DNA from: an uncultured Peptoniphilus sp.
GTDB lineage: Bacteria; Bacillota; Clostridia; Tissierellales; Peptoniphilaceae
NCBI GenBank assembly: GCA_946999425.1
Contig: CAMQDG010000004.1
Span: 1-42,176 of the forward strand
Length of the DNA stretch: 42,176 nt
Reading direction: 5' to 3'
A program made the translations under genes and the position numbers. This document shows positions 24,172 to 33,224 of the stretch, one piece after another. The notes beneath the pieces were generated by a model. It searched no databases, was not told the origin of the DNA, and saw nothing but the letters and a program-made list of their open reading frames with translations. Position 1 is the stretch's first letter; each line of letters starts with the position of its first letter.

Positions 24172-25002
24172 ATGGCAATTAGAGGATACAAACCGACCTC
24201 TCCGGCACGCAGACAAATGACTGTTGCCACTTTTGAAGAGGTTACTAAAAAGACTCCTGAAAAGTCACTTACTGTAAATCTCAAAACTACTGCAGGAAGA
24301 AACGCCCATGGAAAGATTACTTCAAGACATAGAGGCGGCGGAGTAAAAAGAAGATACAGAATTATAGATTTTAAAAGAAATAAGGATAATATTCCTGCTA
24401 AGGTTGCATCTATTGAATATGATCCTTACAGAACAAGTTATATAGCTCTACTACATTATGTTGACGGTGAAAAAAGATATATCTTAGCACCTAATGGCTT
24501 AAAGGTAGGAGATATTGTTGAAAGCGGAAGCGAAGCTGATATTAAAATCGGAAACGCTTTAAGACTTAGAGATATTCCTGTTGGTACAACAGTCCACAAT
24601 GTTGAATTGTTACCAGGCAAGGGCGGTCAAATTGCAAGAAGTGCAGGTTCTGAAGTTCAACTTATGGCTAAGGAAGGTAAATATGCAACTTTAAGACTTC
24701 CTTCAACTGAAATGAGACTTGTGCCAATTGATTGTAAGGCTACAATAGGTCAAGTTGGAAACATTTCACATGAACTTATAACTTTAGGTAAGGCTGGAAA
24801 GAGTAGATATCTTGGAAAAAGACCTCATGTAAGAGGTTCTGCCATGAACCCTGTTGATCACCCTCATGGTGGTGGTGAAGGTAGAGCTCCTGTAGGTAGA
24901 CCTTCTCCTATGACTCCTTGGGGCAAGAAAGCTATGGGTCTTAAGACAAGAAAGAAAAATAAAAAGTCTAACCAATTAATTATAAGAAGAAGAACTAAGT
25001 AA
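24172..25002 (+). CDS. rplB: 50S ribosomal protein L2
   Basis: 276 residues, full length. RHRGGGVKRRYRIIDFKR and the highly conserved NPVDHPHGGGEGRAPVG loop near the peptidyl transferase centre are present, with its functionally important histidine. L2 is a primary 23S rRNA binder needed for subunit joining. Confidence 0.99.
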   Translation: MAIRGYKPTSPARRQMTVATFEEVTKKTPEKSLTVNLKTTAGRNAHGKITSRHRGGGVKRRYRIIDFKRNKDNIPAKVASIEYDPYRTSYIALLHYVDGEKRYILAPNGLKVGDIVESGSEADIKIGNALRLRDIPVGTTVHNVELLPGKGGQIARSAGSEVQLMAKEGKYATLRLPSTEMRLVPIDCKATIGQVGNISHELITLGKAGKSRYLGKRPHVRGSAMNPVDHPHGGGEGRAPVGRPSPMTPWGKKAMGLKTRKKNKKSNQLIIRRRTK

Positions 25003-25013
25003 GGGGGATTAAA

Positions 25014-25298
25014 ATGAGTAGATCAGTAAAAAAAGGACCTTTCGCTGATGAACATCTTCTTAAAAAAGTTGATGCTCTTAACGAAAAGAATGAAAAGCAA
25101 GTTATAAAGACATGGTCACGTCGCTCAACAATTTTCCCTGAGATGGTATCACACACTATTGCTGTGCACGACGGAAGAAAACATGTTCCGATTTATATTA
25201 CGGAAGATATGGTTGGTCACAAACTTGGAGAGTTTGTTCCGACAAGAACTTTTAGAGGACATGCCGGTAAAAGCGAAAAAACTACCGGTGTTAAATAA
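25014..25298 (+). CDS. rpsS: 30S ribosomal protein S19
   Basis: 94 residues; SRSVKKGPF at the start and GHKLGEFVPTRTFRGH near the end are typical. S19 pairs with S13 in the head of the small subunit and contacts the large subunit. AGGGGG ribosome binding site. Confidence 0.98.
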   Translation: MSRSVKKGPFADEHLLKKVDALNEKNEKQVIKTWSRRSTIFPEMVSHTIAVHDGRKHVPIYITEDMVGHKLGEFVPTRTFRGHAGKSEKTTGVK

Positions 25299-25313
25299 TA
25301 AGGAGGGGTTCAA

Positions 25314-25649
25314 ATGGAAGCAAGAGCAATTGCTAAATATATAAGAATTTCACCTCTCAAAATACATTTTATATGTGATGAGATTCGTGGAAAGTCAGTA
25401 AAAGAAGCCCTTTCTATTCTTGAATTTACACCTAAACGTGGTGCAAAAGAATTATTAAAGGTGCTAAAATCTGCCATAGCCAATGCAGAAAACAATCTTA
25501 GTTTAGATGCTGATAATCTTTATGTTAAAGAAGCTTACGCCAATGATGGACCTACAATGAAAAGATTCCATCCTAAGGCTAAAGGTATGGCTTATCCAAT
25601 CTTAAAAAGATCAAGTCATATTGGCGTAGTTGTAGCAGAAAGAGAATAA
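25314..25649 (+). CDS. rplV: 50S ribosomal protein L22
   Basis: 111 residues; EARAIAKYIRISPLK at the start, and the tunnel beta-hairpin tip near the C-terminus (GPTMKRFHPKAKGMAYPILKR). Mutations in this hairpin give macrolide resistance in other bacteria; no such change is apparent, but that was not tested. Confidence 0.98.
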   Translation: MEARAIAKYIRISPLKIHFICDEIRGKSVKEALSILEFTPKRGAKELLKVLKSAIANAENNLSLDADNLYVKEAYANDGPTMKRFHPKAKGMAYPILKRSSHIGVVVAERE

Positions 25650-25660
25650 GGGGGTATACA

Positions 25661-26407
25661 ATGGGTCAAAAAGTTAACCCGCATGGTCTTCGTGTTGGCA
25701 TTATTAAGGACTGGGATTCTAAATGGTATGCTAACAAGAAAGATTTTGCCGAATTATTAGTTGAAGATAATAAAATTCGTAAGTTTATTAAAAATAAATT
25801 GTATGCAGCCGGTATTTCAAAAATTGAAATTGAAAGAGCGGCAAACAAGGTTAAAGTTTCAGTTTATACTTCAAAGCCTGGTATGGTAATAGGCCGTGGA
25901 GGAATAGGAGTTGAAGAACTTAGAAATGAACTTGAAAAGAAAACCGGAAAAAGCATTGTAGTTAATATTGAAGAAATTAAGAATCAAGATATGGATGCGC
26001 AACTTGTTGCAGAATCTATAGCAGAATCTCTTGAAAGACGTATTTCTTTCAGACGTGCTATGAAGCAAGCTATTCAAAGAACAATGAGAGCAGGTGCCAA
26101 GGGAATTAAAACTGCAGTTGCAGGAAGACTTGGTGGAGCTGATATGGCAAGAACTGAAGGATATTCAGAAGGAACAATTCCTCTTCAAACTTTAAGAGCT
26201 GACATTGATTACGGTTTTGCAGAAGCTGATACAACTTACGGTAAACTTGGTGTAAAAGTATGGCTTTACAAAGGTGAAGTTCTTCCTAATGCACAAGGTC
26301 ATTCAAATAGAGAAAGAGATAACAAAAAGAGAAAAAGAAACGACCAACAAGGTAGAAATAATCGTAAGAAAAATAATCAAAAAAGAGATAGACGTACAAA
26401 CGATTAA
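25661..26407 (+). CDS. rpsC: 30S ribosomal protein S3
   Basis: 248 residues. MGQKVNPHGLRVGI and the KH-domain loop VIGRGGIGVEEL are diagnostic. S3 lines the mRNA entry channel and has mRNA helicase activity. The last 35 residues are an unusual stretch rich in Arg, Lys, Asn and Gln, longer and simpler than typical S3 tails, presumably a disordered RNA-contacting extension. Confidence 0.98.
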   Translation: MGQKVNPHGLRVGIIKDWDSKWYANKKDFAELLVEDNKIRKFIKNKLYAAGISKIEIERAANKVKVSVYTSKPGMVIGRGGIGVEELRNELEKKTGKSIVVNIEEIKNQDMDAQLVAESIAESLERRISFRRAMKQAIQRTMRAGAKGIKTAVAGRLGGADMARTEGYSEGTIPLQTLRADIDYGFAEADTTYGKLGVKVWLYKGEVLPNAQGHSNRERDNKKRKRNDQQGRNNRKKNNQKRDRRTND

Positions 26408-26426
26408 GTAGGAGGGAGGAAATATT

Positions 26427-26858
26427 ATGTTAATGCCTAAAAGAGTTAAATTCCGTAGAGTTCACAGAGGCAGAATGAAGGGAAAGGCACAAAGAGGTAA
26501 CACACTTACCTATGGTGAATATGGCCTTCAAGCACTTGAACCTGCATGGATTACTTCAAACCAAATAGAAGCTGCTCGTCGTGCTATGACAAGATACATT
26601 CGTCGTGGTGGTAATATTTGGATTAAAATCTTCCCGGACAAGCCTGTTACGGAAAAACCTGCTGAAACTCGTATGGGTTCTGGTAAAGGTGCACCTGCTT
26701 ATTGGGTTAGCGTTGTTAAACCGGGTAGAATTATGTTTGAAATGAATGGTGTTTCAGAAGAAATTGCAAGAGAAGCTATTAGACTTGCAGCTATGAAACT
26801 TCCAATCAAATGTAAATTTGTTATGAAAGAAAAGGATGGTGAATCAATTGAAGACTAA
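26427..26858 (+). CDS. rplP: 50S ribosomal protein L16
   Basis: 143 residues; MPKRVKFRRVHRGRMKGKAQRGN and GSGKGAPAYWVSVVKPGR are characteristic. It binds near the A site and tRNA elbow. Two in-frame ATGs (26427 and 26433) could serve; the first is at the better distance from AGGAGGGAGG. The 3' end overlaps rpmC. Confidence 0.98.
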   Translation: MLMPKRVKFRRVHRGRMKGKAQRGNTLTYGEYGLQALEPAWITSNQIEAARRAMTRYIRRGGNIWIKIFPDKPVTEKPAETRMGSGKGAPAYWVSVVKPGRIMFEMNGVSEEIAREAIRLAAMKLPIKCKFVMKEKDGESIED

Positions 26859-27054
26859 AGAAATTCGAAACTTGTCAAGCGAACAACTTGCAAGCAAAAT
26901 TGATGAACTTAAAAACGAATTGTTTAATCTGAGATTTAGATTAGCAACAGGTCAACTTGATAATCCATCAAGTATTAAAATGGTGAAAAAAGACATTGCT
27001 CGTGCAAAGACCATTTTAAGAGAAAGAGAACTTGAAATGGGAAGGGAGGCTTAA
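26848..27054 (+). CDS. rpmC: 50S ribosomal protein L29
   Basis: 68 residues from a TTG at 26848, which has AAAGGATGG at good spacing and gives the usual N-terminus MKTKEIRNLS. An ATG at 26836 would add four residues but lacks a ribosome binding site. The helical hairpin (LRFRLATGQLDNP) is typical. L29 lies beside L23 at the tunnel exit. It overlaps rplP by 11 bases. Confidence 0.95.
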   Translation: MKTKEIRNLSSEQLASKIDELKNELFNLRFRLATGQLDNPSSIKMVKKDIARAKTILRERELEMGREA

Positions 27055-27057
27055 TCC

Positions 27058-27312
27058 ATGGAAAGAAATCACAGAAAAACCATTATAGGTACAGTTGTAA
27101 GTGACAAAATGGATAAGACTATTGTTGTTGCTGTTGAGACTTTTGTTGATCATCCCATTTATAAAAAAAGAGTTAGAAAGACCACAAAGTTCAAAGCTCA
27201 TGATGAAAATAATGAATGTGGCATAGGAGATCGTGTAAAACTTATGGAAACCAGACCTCTCTCTAAAGACAAGAGATGGAGATTGGTTCAAATTGTGGAA
27301 AAGGCACAATAA
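27058..27312 (+). CDS. rpsQ: 30S ribosomal protein S17
   Basis: 84 residues; IGTVVSDKMDKTIVVAVETFVDHPIY is the OB-fold signature. A primary 16S rRNA binder. Starts four bases after rpmC, with GGGAGG inside the rpmC end. Confidence 0.97.
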   Translation: MERNHRKTIIGTVVSDKMDKTIVVAVETFVDHPIYKKRVRKTTKFKAHDENNECGIGDRVKLMETRPLSKDKRWRLVQIVEKAQ

Positions 27313-27329
27313 AGAAGGGAGGTTTCTTT

Positions 27330-27698
27330 ATGATACAACAAGAGTCAAGGATGCGTGTCGCTGACAACAGCGGTGCAAAAGAACTTTTAGTAATAAAAGT
27401 GTTAGGTGGAACTAACAGAAGAATAGCTAACATTGGAGATATTGTTGTTTGTAGCGTTAAATCTGCAACACCGGGTGGCGTTGTTAAGAAAGGTAGCGTT
27501 GTTAAAGCTGTTATTGTAAGAACTTCTAAAGGAATCAGTCGTCCTGATGGTTCATATATAAGATTTGATGACAATGCCGCAGTTATAATAAAAGACGACA
27601 AGAGTCCTGTTGGAACTCGTATATTCGGACCAGTAACAAGAGAACTTAGAAGTGGAGACTTCATGAAGATTATTTCTCTTGCACCGGAAGTGCTTTAA
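27330..27698 (+). CDS. rplN: 50S ribosomal protein L14
   Basis: 122 residues from the ATG at 27330, which follows GGGAGG; the reading frame is open further upstream, but the standard start MIQQESRMRVADNSGAKEL is here. L14 lies at the subunit interface and binds the silencing factor RsfS in other bacteria. Confidence 0.98.
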   Translation: MIQQESRMRVADNSGAKELLVIKVLGGTNRRIANIGDIVVCSVKSATPGGVVKKGSVVKAVIVRTSKGISRPDGSYIRFDDNAAVIIKDDKSPVGTRIFGPVTRELRSGDFMKIISLAPEVL

Positions 27699-27711
27699 TT
27701 AGGAGGAAACT

Positions 27712-28017
27712 ATGCGTATAAAAAAAGGTGACACAGTTAAAGTAATAGCCGGTAAAGATAAAGGAAAAACCGGTAAAGTTTTAAAAACTTTCCCGAAAGA
27801 AGATAAAGTAGTAGTTGAAAAAATTAACATTGTAACAAAGCATCAAAAACCAAAGGGACCGCAAAATCCTGGTGGAATTACAAAAGTTGAAGCTCCTATA
27901 CACGTTTCCAATGTTATGTATTTTGACGAAAAATCGGGAAAAGGAACAAAACTTGGATATAAAATAGAAAACGGTAAGAAAGTCAGATTTAAAAAATCAG
28001 ACAATCAAACCATTTAA
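27712..28017 (+). CDS. rplX: 50S ribosomal protein L24
   Basis: 101 residues with an N-terminal KOW motif (IKKGDTVKVIAGKDKGKTGKV). It is an assembly initiator near the tunnel exit. AGGAGG precedes the ATG. Confidence 0.97.
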   Translation: MRIKKGDTVKVIAGKDKGKTGKVLKTFPKEDKVVVEKINIVTKHQKPKGPQNPGGITKVEAPIHVSNVMYFDEKSGKGTKLGYKIENGKKVRFKKSDNQTI

Positions 28018-28028
28018 GGAGGTAGAAG

Positions 28029-28571
28029 ATGACTTCCAGATTAAAGGAAAAATATTCAAATGAAGTTGTTGGCCATTTAGTAGATAAATTCGGCTACAAA
28101 AATATAATGGAAGTTCCTAAGCTTGAAAAGGTTGTAATTAACATAGGCCTTGGAGAAGCTAAGGATAATCCTAAAGCTTTAGAAAGTGCAATTAATGATT
28201 TAACAATTATCTCAGGTCAAAAACCTGTTGTAACTAAAGCAAGAAAATCTATTGCAAACTTTAAACTTCGTGAAGGACACAACATTGGTTGTAAAGTCAC
28301 TCTTCGTGGAGATAGAATGTATGATTTCTTAGATAAATTAATGAATGTTGCTCTACCAAGAGTAAGAGACTTTAGAGGAATCAAACCTTCAGCTTTTGAC
28401 GGCAGAGGCAATTATGCTTTAGGGCTTAAGGAACAACTCATATTCCCTGAAATTGAATATGACAAAGTAGATGCCATTAGGGGAATGGATATTGTTATAG
28501 TAACTACAGCAAATACTGATGAAGAAGCCAAAGCTTTCCTTGAAATGATGGGAATGCCCTTTGCCAGATAA
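28029..28571 (+). CDS. rplE: 50S ribosomal protein L5
   Basis: 180 residues; KLEKVVINIGLGEA and GHNIGCKVTLRGDRMYDFLDKL are diagnostic. L5 binds 5S rRNA and contacts the P-site tRNA. Confidence 0.98.
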   Translation: MTSRLKEKYSNEVVGHLVDKFGYKNIMEVPKLEKVVINIGLGEAKDNPKALESAINDLTIISGQKPVVTKARKSIANFKLREGHNIGCKVTLRGDRMYDFLDKLMNVALPRVRDFRGIKPSAFDGRGNYALGLKEQLIFPEIEYDKVDAIRGMDIVIVTTANTDEEAKAFLEMMGMPFAR

Positions 28572-28582
28572 GGAGGTAGACA

Positions 28583-28768
28583 ATGGCAAAAAAATCAATG
28601 ATTGCTAAACAAAAGAGAAAACAAAAATTTTCCACTCGTGAATACACAAGATGTACAATTTGTGGAAGACCACATTCAGTATTGAAAAAATATGGAATTT
28701 GCAGAATTTGTTTTAGAGAGTTAGCTTACAAGGGACAAATCCCGGGTGTTAAAAAAGCTAGCTGGTAA
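28583..28768 (+). CDS. rpsN: 30S ribosomal protein S14, zinc-ribbon type
   Basis: 61 residues with CTIC and CRIC cysteine pairs, so it is the zinc-containing form. Zinc-free paralogs replace it under zinc limitation in some Firmicutes; none is in this window. AAGGAGG precedes the ATG. Confidence 0.97.
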   Translation: MAKKSMIAKQKRKQKFSTREYTRCTICGRPHSVLKKYGICRICFRELAYKGQIPGVKKASW

Positions 28769-28793
28769 AGTTTAGCGAAAGGAGGATACCTAT

Positions 28794-29189
28794 ATGATGA
28801 CAGATCCTATTGCAGATATGCTTACAAGAATTAGAAATAGCAATAATGCAAAACATAAATCGGTAGACGTTCCGGCATCAAACATTAAAAAAGAGATTGC
28901 CGAAATACTTCTAAACGAAGGTTATATAAAAAGTTATGACGTTATTGATGACAATAAACAAGGTGTCATTAGAATAGACTTAAAATATACTAAAGATGGA
29001 GAAAGAGTAATTTCCGGACTTAAAAGAATTTCAAAGCCGGGACTAAGAGTGTATGTAAATAGCGAAGATGTTCCTAAAGTTCTTGGAGGACTTGGAATCG
29101 CAATAATATCAACATCTAAAGGAATTGTTACTGACAAAGTTGCAAGAGCTGAAAATGTTGGTGGCGAGGTTATTTGCTACGTTTGGTAA
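28794..29189 (+). CDS. rpsH: 30S ribosomal protein S8
   Basis: 131 residues; TDPIADMLTRIRNSN and the C-terminal GIVTDKVARAENVGGEVICYVW are typical. S8 regulates the spc operon in E. coli; whether it does so here is unknown. Two adjacent ATGs exist; the first is used here. Confidence 0.97.
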   Translation: MMTDPIADMLTRIRNSNNAKHKSVDVPASNIKKEIAEILLNEGYIKSYDVIDDNKQGVIRIDLKYTKDGERVISGLKRISKPGLRVYVNSEDVPKVLGGLGIAIISTSKGIVTDKVARAENVGGEVICYVW

Positions 29190-29202
29190 TAGGAGGTGAA
29201 AA

Positions 29203-29739
29203 ATGTCCAGAATCGGAAAAAAACCAATTGAAATCCCCGCTGGAGTAACAGTTAACATTGACGGAACTAGCGTTAAAGTTAAAGGACCAAAAGGAGAATT
29301 GGTTAACACATTTAACAATAACTTAGATATAAAGATGGAAAACAATGAAATTGTTGTTCAAAGACCTAATGAAGAAAAAAAGATTAGAGCGCTTCACGGA
29401 CTTACAAGAACTCTTATATACAATATGATCATCGGCGTTACTGAAGGATATCAAAAAGAACTTGAAATAGTAGGAACAGGTTATAGAGCTCAAAAAGCAG
29501 GCAAAAAGTTAAGCTTAACTCTTGGACTTTCACATCCACTTGATCTTGAAGATCCTGAAGGAATTGAAGTTGAAGTGCCAGCTCCAAACAAGATGATTGT
29601 AAAAGGCATTGACAAACAAAAAGTTGGAGAATATGCTGCATATATTAGAGGATTTAGACAACCTGAACCCTATAAAGGTAAGGGAATCAAGTATGTTGAT
29701 GAAGTTATAAGACGTAAAGTCGGAAAGACCGGTAAGTAA
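29203..29739 (+). CDS. rplF: 50S ribosomal protein L6
   Basis: 178 residues; SRIGKKPIEIPAGV at the start and EPYKGKGIKYVDEVIRRK near the end. Its two related alpha/beta domains lie near the factor-binding site. AGGAGG ribosome binding site. Confidence 0.98.
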   Translation: MSRIGKKPIEIPAGVTVNIDGTSVKVKGPKGELVNTFNNNLDIKMENNEIVVQRPNEEKKIRALHGLTRTLIYNMIIGVTEGYQKELEIVGTGYRAQKAGKKLSLTLGLSHPLDLEDPEGIEVEVPAPNKMIVKGIDKQKVGEYAAYIRGFRQPEPYKGKGIKYVDEVIRRKVGKTGK

Positions 29740-29760
29740 TAGTAGGAAGGAGAATAAATA

Positions 29761-30123
29761 GTGTTTAAAAAAGTAGATAAAAAAGAAACACGTGTTAAAA
29801 GACAACACAGAATCAGAAATAAAATCTCCGGAACTTCTTCTTGCCCAAGGCTTAGTGTGTTCAGATCAGGAAAGCACATCTATGCTCAATTAATAGATGA
29901 TGAAAATGGAGCAACTCTTGTAAGTGCTTCAACACTTGATAAAGCACTTGGTCTTGAACAAACTCACAACATTGAAGCGGCAAAGAAAATAGGAGAAAGC
30001 ATTGCCAAGCGTGCTTTGGATAATGGAATAGAAGAAGTAGTATTTGACAGATCCGGTTATCTATATCACGGACGCATAAAGGCACTTGCTGAAGCGGCAA
30101 GAGAAGCCGGACTTAAATTTTAA
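29761..30123 (+). CDS. rplR: 50S ribosomal protein L18
   Basis: 120 residues from a GTG start (29761) behind GAAGGAG. The basic N-terminus and RPRLSVFRSGKHIYAQ-like segment, with FDRSGYLYHGRIKALAEAAREAGL at the end, are typical. L18 binds 5S rRNA with L5. Confidence 0.97.
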   Translation: MFKKVDKKETRVKRQHRIRNKISGTSSCPRLSVFRSGKHIYAQLIDDENGATLVSASTLDKALGLEQTHNIEAAKKIGESIAKRALDNGIEEVVFDRSGYLYHGRIKALAEAAREAGLKF

Positions 30124-30138
30124 TTAAGGAGGGGAAAT

Positions 30139-30645
30139 ATGGAATATTCACTAATAAACCCTGATGAATTACAACTTGAAGAAAGAGTTGTAGCAATCAA
30201 CAGAGTAGCAAAAGTAGTAAAAGGTGGTAGAAACTTCAGATTTTCCGCTCTTGTAGTTGTAGGAGATAGAAACGGATACGTTGGAGTTGGAACAGGAAAA
30301 GCTCTTGAAGTACCTGAAGCAATTAGAAAAGCAGTTCAAGATGCAAGAAAACATATAGTTAAAGTAAACCTATTAGGCACAAGTATTCCTCACCAAGTGG
30401 TTGGAATATTTGGAGCTGGAAGAGTTTTCTTAAAACCTGCTCGTCAAGGTACAGGAGTTATAGCCGGAGGAGCAGTTCGTGCAGTATTGGAGCTTGCAGG
30501 AATTTCAGACATTCGTACTAAAAACTTGGGAACAAACAATCCGAGAAATATCGTAAATGCAACAATGGATGCACTTAAACAACTAAAGACAGCACAAAAT
30601 GTAGCAAAACTTAGAAACAAGTCTGTTGATGAAATTTTAGGTTAA
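30139..30645 (+). CDS. rpsE: 30S ribosomal protein S5
   Basis: 168 residues; VVKGGRNFRFSALVVVGDRNG and KPARQGTGVIAGGAVRAVLELAG are diagnostic. S5 helps mRNA unwinding and decoding accuracy. No ram-type change is apparent, but this was not tested against a reference. Confidence 0.98.
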   Translation: MEYSLINPDELQLEERVVAINRVAKVVKGGRNFRFSALVVVGDRNGYVGVGTGKALEVPEAIRKAVQDARKHIVKVNLLGTSIPHQVVGIFGAGRVFLKPARQGTGVIAGGAVRAVLELAGISDIRTKNLGTNNPRNIVNATMDALKQLKTAQNVAKLRNKSVDEILG

Positions 30646-30655
30646 GGGGGTAAAC

Positions 30656-30826
30656 ATGCTTAAGATAAAATTAGTAAAAAGCCCTATCGGTAAAATGGAG
30701 TCTCACAAAAGAACAGTAAAAGCATTGGGACTTAGAAAAATTGGACAGGTTGTTGAACATGAAGATAATCCTCAAATAAGAGGTATGATCAAGAAAATAG
30801 ATTATATGTTAGAGGTTACTGAATAA
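30656..30826 (+). CDS. rpmD: 50S ribosomal protein L30
   Basis: A 56-residue small gene. It begins MLKIKLVKSPIGKMESHKRT, continues with KALGLRKIGQVVEH, and ends MLEVTE, matching bacterial L30. AAGGGGG precedes the ATG, 10 bases after rpsE. Its position between rpsE and rplO is the conserved one. Confidence 0.96.
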   Translation: MLKIKLVKSPIGKMESHKRTVKALGLRKIGQVVEHEDNPQIRGMIKKIDYMLEVTE

Positions 30827-30838
30827 GGAGGTGCGACC

Positions 30839-31282
30839 ATGAAATTACACAACTTAAGACCTGCAGAAGGCGGCGGAGTAAAAGCTAAAAAAAGATTAGG
30901 TAGAGGTATCGGAAGCGGTACAGGAAAAACCTCCGGACGTGGCCATAAGGGTCAAAACGCAAGAAGCGGTGGTGGAGTAAGACCTGGATTTGAAGGTGGT
31001 CAAATGCCTCTATTCAGAAGACTTCCAAAGAGAGGTTTTACAAACATCTTTGCAAAAAAATTTGCAGTTGTAAATGTTAGGGATTTAAATAACTTTGAAG
31101 AAGGAACTGAAGTAACACCTGAACTATTATTAGAAAAAGGATGCATCAGTAAATTACAAGATGGAGTTAGAATTCTTGGCCAAGGAGAAATAAGCGTAAA
31201 ATTAACAGTTAAAGCCAACCATTTCTCAAAATCTGCAGCTGAAAAAATAGAAGCAGCTGGAGGAAGGATTGAGGTGATCTAA
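30839..31282 (+). CDS. rplO: 50S ribosomal protein L15
   Basis: 147 residues; the glycine/arginine-rich N-terminus KRLGRGIGSGTGKTSGRGHK and GFEGGQMPLFRRLPKRGF are diagnostic. A late-assembly protein. AAGGAGG precedes the ATG. Its TAA overlaps the secY ATG by one base. Confidence 0.98.
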   Translation: MKLHNLRPAEGGGVKAKKRLGRGIGSGTGKTSGRGHKGQNARSGGGVRPGFEGGQMPLFRRLPKRGFTNIFAKKFAVVNVRDLNNFEEGTEVTPELLLEKGCISKLQDGVRILGQGEISVKLTVKANHFSKSAAEKIEAAGGRIEVI

Positions 31283-32562
31283 TGCTGTCCACATTTAAAA
31301 ATGCTTGGAAAATACCGGAATTAAGAAAAAAGATGATATTTACGCTTTTCATGCTTTTGGTATACAGATTAGGATCACATATAACAGTACCGTTTATGAA
31401 TAAGGAAGCAATAGCACAATTATTTAGCGGTAATAATGCCGGAGTATTAACATTTCTTGATATGATGGCAGGAGGAAACTTCTCCAACTTTACAATTTTT
31501 GCAGCAAATATAACACCATATATTACTGCATCAATTGTATTACAACTTCTTACAATAGCCATTCCTTCATTGGAATCATTGGCTAAAGAAGGAGATACAG
31601 GTAGAAAGAAAATTGCAAAATATACAAGATATCTTTCTATGGCAATAGCATTAGTACAAGCAATAGGATTTACATTTGTATTATTTAAAGATGCAGTCCT
31701 TGCTCATACACTATTGCAAAAGTTGGTTGTTATTCTATCTATAGTAGCAGGAACAGCATTGCTAATTTGGATAGGAGAACAAATTACAGAAAAAGGAATA
31801 GGAAATGGTATATCAATAATAATCTTTGCAGGAATAATAGTTAGAATGCCAAGAGATTTATATCAATCATTTCTATTAGTAAAAATGGGAAGAGTGCACT
31901 GGGCTTTCTTAGCACTATATATTGTGCTTGCAATAGCAATAGTATTCTTTGTAGTAATGCTTAATGAAGGTGAAAGAAGAATACCGGTTCAATATGCAAA
32001 AAGAGTAGTAGGAAGAAAAATGTATGGAGGACAATCAACCCACATACCGATTAAAGTTCTTATGACAGGCGTTATGCCAATAATTTTTGCAAACTCATTA
32101 CTTGCAATTCCATCAACCCTTATAATGTTTACAGGTCCAGGAAAATTCCAAGACTTTGTAATAAAATGGCTTACACCTCAAGGGGGACCAGGAATAGTAG
32201 TATATGTATTGCTATCAATAGTGTTGATAATATTCTTCACATTTTTCTATACAACTATTCAGTTCAACACAGTTGAATATTCAAAGAACTTGCAACAAAA
32301 CGGTGGATTTATCCCTGGAATAAGACCAGGAAAACCAACAAGCGACTATCTTGGAAGAAGCGTTAACAGATTAGTATTGCCAGGAGCAATTGCCCTTGCA
32401 ATTTTAACAGTATTACCAACAATTTTAACAAGAGTTGCACACTTAAGATTCAACTATGGTGGAACATCAATAATAATTGTTGTCGGCGTTATTTTGGAAA
32501 CTGCAAGAGTTCTTGAACAACAAATGTTAATGAGACATTACAAAGGATTCTTAAAGAAATAG
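31282..32562 (+). CDS. secY: Preprotein translocase channel SecY
   Basis: 426 residues with about 10 membrane segments forming the channel for exported and membrane proteins, working with SecE, SecG and SecA. The cytoplasmic loop ERRIPVQYAKR is the family signature, and QNGGFIPGIRPGKPTSDYL is the SecA-contacting loop. Its substrates include the secreted proteins at 358-2298 and 36379-41871. Translationally coupled to rplO. Confidence 0.98.
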   Translation: MLSTFKNAWKIPELRKKMIFTLFMLLVYRLGSHITVPFMNKEAIAQLFSGNNAGVLTFLDMMAGGNFSNFTIFAANITPYITASIVLQLLTIAIPSLESLAKEGDTGRKKIAKYTRYLSMAIALVQAIGFTFVLFKDAVLAHTLLQKLVVILSIVAGTALLIWIGEQITEKGIGNGISIIIFAGIIVRMPRDLYQSFLLVKMGRVHWAFLALYIVLAIAIVFFVVMLNEGERRIPVQYAKRVVGRKMYGGQSTHIPIKVLMTGVMPIIFANSLLAIPSTLIMFTGPGKFQDFVIKWLTPQGGPGIVVYVLLSIVLIIFFTFFYTTIQFNTVEYSKNLQQNGGFIPGIRPGKPTSDYLGRSVNRLVLPGAIALAILTVLPTILTRVAHLRFNYGGTSIIIVVGVILETARVLEQQMLMRHYKGFLKK

Positions 32563-32570
32563 GAGGAATA

Positions 32571-33224
32571 ATGAGACTCGTAATTTTAGGACCTCCAGGA
32601 GCAGGTAAAGGAACACAAGCAGACTTTATAATCGACAAATATAAAGTTCCTCACATCTCAACCGGAGACATATTCAGAGAAAACATAAAAAATGGAACAG
32701 ACCTTGGCAAAAAAGCAAAATCATATATGGACAAAGGACTTTTAGTTCCTGACCAAGTAGTAATTGATATTGTAAAAGACCGTTTAACATGGGATGACAC
32801 AAAAAAAGGATTCTTATTAGACGGATTTCCAAGAACAGTAGCTCAAGCAGTGGCTCTTGATGCATTTCTTGATTCACAAAATAAAAAATTGGATTCAGTA
32901 ATAAACATCAATGTAGACACAGGAATTTTAGTAGAAAGAGCAGTTGGAAGAAGAGTATGTAAAAGTTGTGGAGCAACCTATCACATAAAAAATAAGCCCT
33001 CAAAAGAAGAAGGAAAATGTGATAAATGTGGAGGACCACTTTTCCAAAGAGACGACGACACAGAGGACACAGTAAAGACCAGAATACAAGTTTACTTTGA
33101 TCAAACATCACCTCTAATAGACTACTATAAGGCACAAAATTTACTCCTTGATGTAGATGGCAAAGGAGACATGAAAGAAACCTTTAAAAGGATAGAGAAG
33201 AGTTTAGATGCAAAAGACGCTTAG
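32571..33224 (+). CDS. adk: Adenylate kinase (zinc-binding LID)
   Basis: 217 residues; Walker A GPPGAGKGT (7-15) and LLDGFPRT (82-89). The LID carries four cysteines (C130, C133, C150, C153) that bind structural zinc, as in many Gram-positives. It interconverts AMP, ADP and ATP. The next gene starts within its last codons. The usual following gene, map, is absent. Confidence 0.98.
   Translation: MRLVILGPPGAGKGTQADFIIDKYKVPHISTGDIFRENIKNGTDLGKKAKSYMDKGLLVPDQVVIDIVKDRLTWDDTKKGFLLDGFPRTVAQAVALDAFLDSQNKKLDSVININVDTGILVERAVGRRVCKSCGATYHIKNKPSKEEGKCDKCGGPLFQRDDDTEDTVKTRIQVYFDQTSPLIDYYKAQNLLLDVDGKGDMKETFKRIEKSLDAKDA

Noticed and set aside
27276..27329. N-terminal extension of L14
   Set aside because: The longer frame overlaps rpsQ in another frame; GGGAGG and the standard MIQQESRMRV start are at 27330.
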